From: CAWGXG01 sp963826505
Lineage (GTDB): Bacteria; Chloroflexota; Anaerolineae; Aggregatilineales; Aggregatilineaceae
Assembly: GCA_963826505.1 (NCBI GenBank)
Contig: CAWGXG010000005.1
Span: forward strand, 124,001-188,000
DNA: 64,000 nucleotides
Direction: 5' to 3'
The notes beneath the pieces were generated by a model. That model saw only the letters and a program-made list of their open reading frames with translations, searched no databases and was not told where the DNA came from. Shown piece after piece: positions 61,603 through 64,000 of this stretch. How positions within the stretch are numbered: position 1 is the first letter of the stretch; each line of letters opens with the position of its first letter. A program made the translations under genes and the position numbers.

Positions 61603-63150
61603 TCACTTGTCAGACTCAACCCATATTGGCGAGCTCCAGGCATAATGACCATTGTGCTGTCGCACGCGGACATAATACCAATCACGCGCGTCCCCGCCCG
61701 TCGTCCGATCCTCGAAGGTAAAATGCCCTTCGAACTCGGCTTGCGGGATGGCGCGATGAAAACAGAACGCGGGAGACACAAACCCGCCCAAATACTGACT
61801 GCGCGCCCCTTCCCACAGATCGCCCAACGCGATCTGGACCACGTGACCGTTGATGCGGCCTGTGATCTGCGTGCGCGCGTCGCCTTCCAGGGTCAGGCAC
61901 AGGCTTTGTGTGGCGGATGACGTGGTTGTGGGATTGCGCCACGTCATCGTAGACCAGCGCACGCGGTCGGGGCCGGGCTGTGCCACTTCGCTGAACACGA
62001 ACCGGTCGAGCATGTCCTCCGGCGGCGTTTCGATCGCATGCCCGCGCAGCCGGGGTTCCACCTCGACCAATCGCCCCTGCTCGACCTGAAGATCGACTTC
62101 CCACGCGGTGCTCACCGGTTCTTCGCCCCACCCCACTTCCAGGCAGACTTTGATCGGGCCGCCGCGCTGCCCCACGTCCGCCGCCGGATGCCAGCGGTAC
62201 ACAACGCGGTTGTTGCGCACCACTTCGACCACGTCCAGAGCATCACCACCCACCACGTGCGCCTCAAGCGTGCGCTGTGGCGTGGCCGGAATCACCGATC
62301 CCATCACAGCTTCATTCAGTGTCGTTTCCAGGCTGATCCGATCGCCCGTCAGCGCGACGGTACGCCGCGCCTTGATCGCGTCCCAGATGGCGTCGCGGGT
62401 CAGCGCATCCGCCCACACGGCCAGTCTCCCGTACCCGTAATGTCCCGGATGCGCGCTGTGATGGTCGGTCGAGCCGATGAACCCGAACACGTTCCCCCTG
62501 CTCAGCCCGTGCTGGACGGTGCTGTGGGCATCGCGCGGCCCCATCGAATGCAGATACGGGTAAGGCGCTTCTGTATGCTCGGACAAGCCATGAAACGATA
62601 CGATCTCGACCACCGGCGAAAATTCCGGCGTGAAGGCGTCCCAATTGATGCCGCGATAGCCGGTCCGGTAGCCGATATGGTGCGGGATCAACAATGTGTC
62701 GACACCGCGCGCCGCCCACTGGCGTAGCCGCGCGCGCATGTCCGGCAGATCGTTGGCAGGGATGATCTGGCTGGCATCGGTCTCTTTGAAATACACCACG
62801 TGATCGCCGTAAGCCATCGAGTGCCATTCAAAACTCGGGAACGTCACAAACAGGCCCTTAACCTGAGCCTCGTCGGTGACGACCTGGTAATGAGGCCATT
62901 GTTCCATCGCCATCTGGAATCCGCGCGCGTGGTAATCCACCAGATAGTCCAGGCGGGGATCATCGGTGGGAATGTCGGGCCAGTGGGCGTGAACCGTCAC
63001 GCTGGCAAAATCCAACTGCAAGCGCGCGTTATAAAAAGCATCCTCGAGCGGGCCGCGCCCATAGCTCACGCCGCAGTGGTTATGCAGATCACCATAATAG
63101 GCTCTCAAGGTCGAATACGGTGTTAATGCAGCCAATCCATCATCCCTCAC
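61603..63150 (-). CDS. DUF3604/PHP-type metallohydrolase
   Basis: 515 aa from a GTG at 63150; a TTG at 63135, seven bases after GAGGGA, is equally possible, and the frame is open into the kinase gene to 63375. Metal-site motifs: YYGDLHNHCGVSYGRGPLED (DxHxH), DTLLIPHHIGYRTGYRG and VFGFIGSTDHHSAHPGHYGY. DUF3604 proteins are PHP-fold, predicted metal-dependent phosphoesterases or sugar hydrolases. The C-terminal 170 residues look beta-rich. It has no signal peptide and lies between a sugar kinase and an importer, so a role in breaking down the imported compound is likely. The substrate is unknown. Confidence 0.75.
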   Translation of the reverse strand: MRDDGLAALTPYSTLRAYYGDLHNHCGVSYGRGPLEDAFYNARLQLDFASVTVHAHWPDIPTDDPRLDYLVDYHARGFQMAMEQWPHYQVVTDEAQVKGLFVTFPSFEWHSMAYGDHVVYFKETDASQIIPANDLPDMRARLRQWAARGVDTLLIPHHIGYRTGYRGINWDAFTPEFSPVVEIVSFHGLSEHTEAPYPYLHSMGPRDAHSTVQHGLSRGNVFGFIGSTDHHSAHPGHYGYGRLAVWADALTRDAIWDAIKARRTVALTGDRISLETTLNEAVMGSVIPATPQRTLEAHVVGGDALDVVEVVRNNRVVYRWHPAADVGQRGGPIKVCLEVGWGEEPVSTAWEVDLQVEQGRLVEVEPRLRGHAIETPPEDMLDRFVFSEVAQPGPDRVRWSTMTWRNPTTTSSATQSLCLTLEGDARTQITGRINGHVVQIALGDLWEGARSQYLGGFVSPAFCFHRAIPQAEFEGHFTFEDRTTGGDARDWYYVRVRQHNGHYAWSSPIWVESDK

Positions 63151-64000
63151 CCGTCGAATAGGCGACCAGATGGCGTTCCGCCTCGGCCAACGTGGGCACA
63201 TTCTGCGTGCCCCGCCCGCCCGTTGACAGTCCGCCGACAATATTCCCCAACTGCAAACTCTGTGCCAGCGAGCCGCCGCGCAAATAACTGCACAAAAACC
63301 CTGCGTTGAAACAGTCCCCCGCACCGGTCGTGTCCAATACGTTGAGGCCGTCCAGGGCAGGCACATGGATTTCACGATCGCCTTGCCTGGCGATCGCGCC
63401 TCTGGCCCCCTGCTTGAGCACTATCAAAGGGGCGTAGGCAGCCAGGATTGTCAGCGCCTCCGCGATACTTGCCGCGCCCGTGATTTGCAGCGCCTCGGTT
63501 TCATTAGGGGCGAAGACATCGACCGCGCCGAGCGCTTCGATCACGCCCGGTGTCTCAAGCGTGACGTCGATCTGCGCGCAGTCCATGAACAAGAGCCCGC
63601 CCTGATCGCGTATCCGTTGACCTAGCGCCACAATATCGGGCTGGTAATAAAATACAGGCAGTGCAACGCAGCGCGCCCGACCAGAGGTCATCACATCGGA
63701 GACAGAAGGCGGGCGAAACAGATCGGCAAAGGTCACGAAAGCACGGTCTTCGGCAAACGACAGAGACACGGTCAGGTTGCGCAGCGGTGCCTCGCGCACC
63801 CGGAAAAAACGATCATCCAACCCGGCTTTGCGCGCCGCGTCGAGCACAAACCGGCTGAAAAAGTCGCTCCCAAAATCACACTGCCAGCCCACTTTGAGAC
63901 CCAGCCGGTGCAGCGCAATCGCCATATTGAACGTACCGCCCGGCAGCAGATCGAACCCGGAGCCGAAAATCTCCTGGCCGAGCACGGGCATATGAGGCAG
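63140..64000 (-). CDS. PfkB-family sugar kinase (5' end cut by window edge)
   Basis: At least 286 residues; the reading frame continues past the window edge, as LPHMPVLGQEIFG is the usual sequence some 20 residues into a PfkB protein, so the ATG at 63991 is probably internal. LLPGGTFNMAIALHRLGLKV is the substrate-binding region. The catalytic signature is DTTGAGDCFNAGFLCSYLRG, with the base Asp in GAGD. It is a ribokinase-like enzyme acting on a sugar or nucleoside, and overlaps the DUF3604 gene by about 11 bases. Confidence 0.88.
   Translation of the reverse strand: MPHMPVLGQEIFGSGFDLLPGGTFNMAIALHRLGLKVGWQCDFGSDFFSRFVLDAARKAGLDDRFFRVREAPLRNLTVSLSFAEDRAFVTFADLFRPPSVSDVMTSGRARCVALPVFYYQPDIVALGQRIRDQGGLLFMDCAQIDVTLETPGVIEALGAVDVFAPNETEALQITGAASIAEALTILAAYAPLIVLKQGARGAIARQGDREIHVPALDGLNVLDTTGAGDCFNAGFLCSYLRGGSLAQSLQLGNIVGGLSTGGRGTQNVPTLAEAERHLVAYSTGEG

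Noticed and set aside
1..64000. CRISPR arrays, tRNA or rRNA genes, phage genes
   Set aside because: No regularly spaced repeats, cloverleaf-like T-loop sequences or phage structural genes were recognised; a covariance search would be needed to exclude a tRNA formally.

Overview
The window reads as a chromosomal segment of a heterotrophic bacterium, most plausibly a Chloroflexota (Anaerolineae-like) organism. This is an inference from gene content: many sugar ABC importers without their own ATPase, DegT/WecE sugar transaminase chemistry, a Kdp/KimA potassium cluster, and GT-C membrane proteins with a small cysteine-paired domain. No rRNA or other marker gene is present. I saw no tRNA, rRNA or CRISPR array.

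Layout. (1) 1-5410, minus: an Mrp-type Na+/H+ antiporter operon mrpA-B-C-D-E-F, with F cut by the window edge. (2) 6206-14319, plus: a LacI-controlled operon behind a TTGACA promoter and a 36-bp perfect double-operator palindrome, encoding a binding protein, two permeases, a GH4 glycosidase, a BadF-type sugar kinase and a leaderless sulfatase. A UROD-superfamily gene follows at 14817. (3) 17335-25662: envelope-polysaccharide genes, with two giant GT-C-like membrane proteins, a methyltransferase, wecE- and wecD-like genes and a broken GT2. (4) 26272-36246, minus: a sugar/polyol operon with a ribose-type ABC importer, three dehydrogenases and an isomerase, ending in a truncated xylulokinase fragment. 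(5) 36949-45347, minus: a sugar-acid operon (GntR regulator, FGGY kinase, AroE-like and 2-hydroxyacid dehydrogenases, cupin phosphoglucose isomerase, Gfo/Idh oxidoreductase) in which a phosphotriesterase gene and a KDPG aldolase gene are deletion pseudogenes; a Zn-alcohol dehydrogenase with its own promoter follows. (6) 45505-56911, minus: a potassium block with kdpFABC, kdpD, two kdpE genes and a KimA-like transporter, plus a 31-aa membrane ORF upstream of kdpF and a 113-aa two-helix protein between kdpB and kdpC. kdpA, kdpC and kdpD carry single-base frameshifts while kdpB is intact. (7) 57671-64000, minus: another sugar importer with a DUF3604/PHP protein and a PfkB kinase cut by the window edge.

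Functional blocks are separated by dead transposase pieces: three copies of one integrase-core family (5.7-6.2, 16.0-16.9, 26.0-26.3 kb), an IS1182 N-terminus (35.7 kb) and an IS1182 C-terminus in opposite orientation (57.4 kb), an IS630-like N-terminus (36.5 kb), an IS481-like C-terminus (40.7 kb) and a probable further remnant (14.4 kb). Several sit exactly where a metabolic gene is broken, which suggests repeated insertion followed by deletion. Control regions are unusually readable: four promoters overlap or abut palindromes, and every ABC operon has a stem-loop just after its binding-protein gene.
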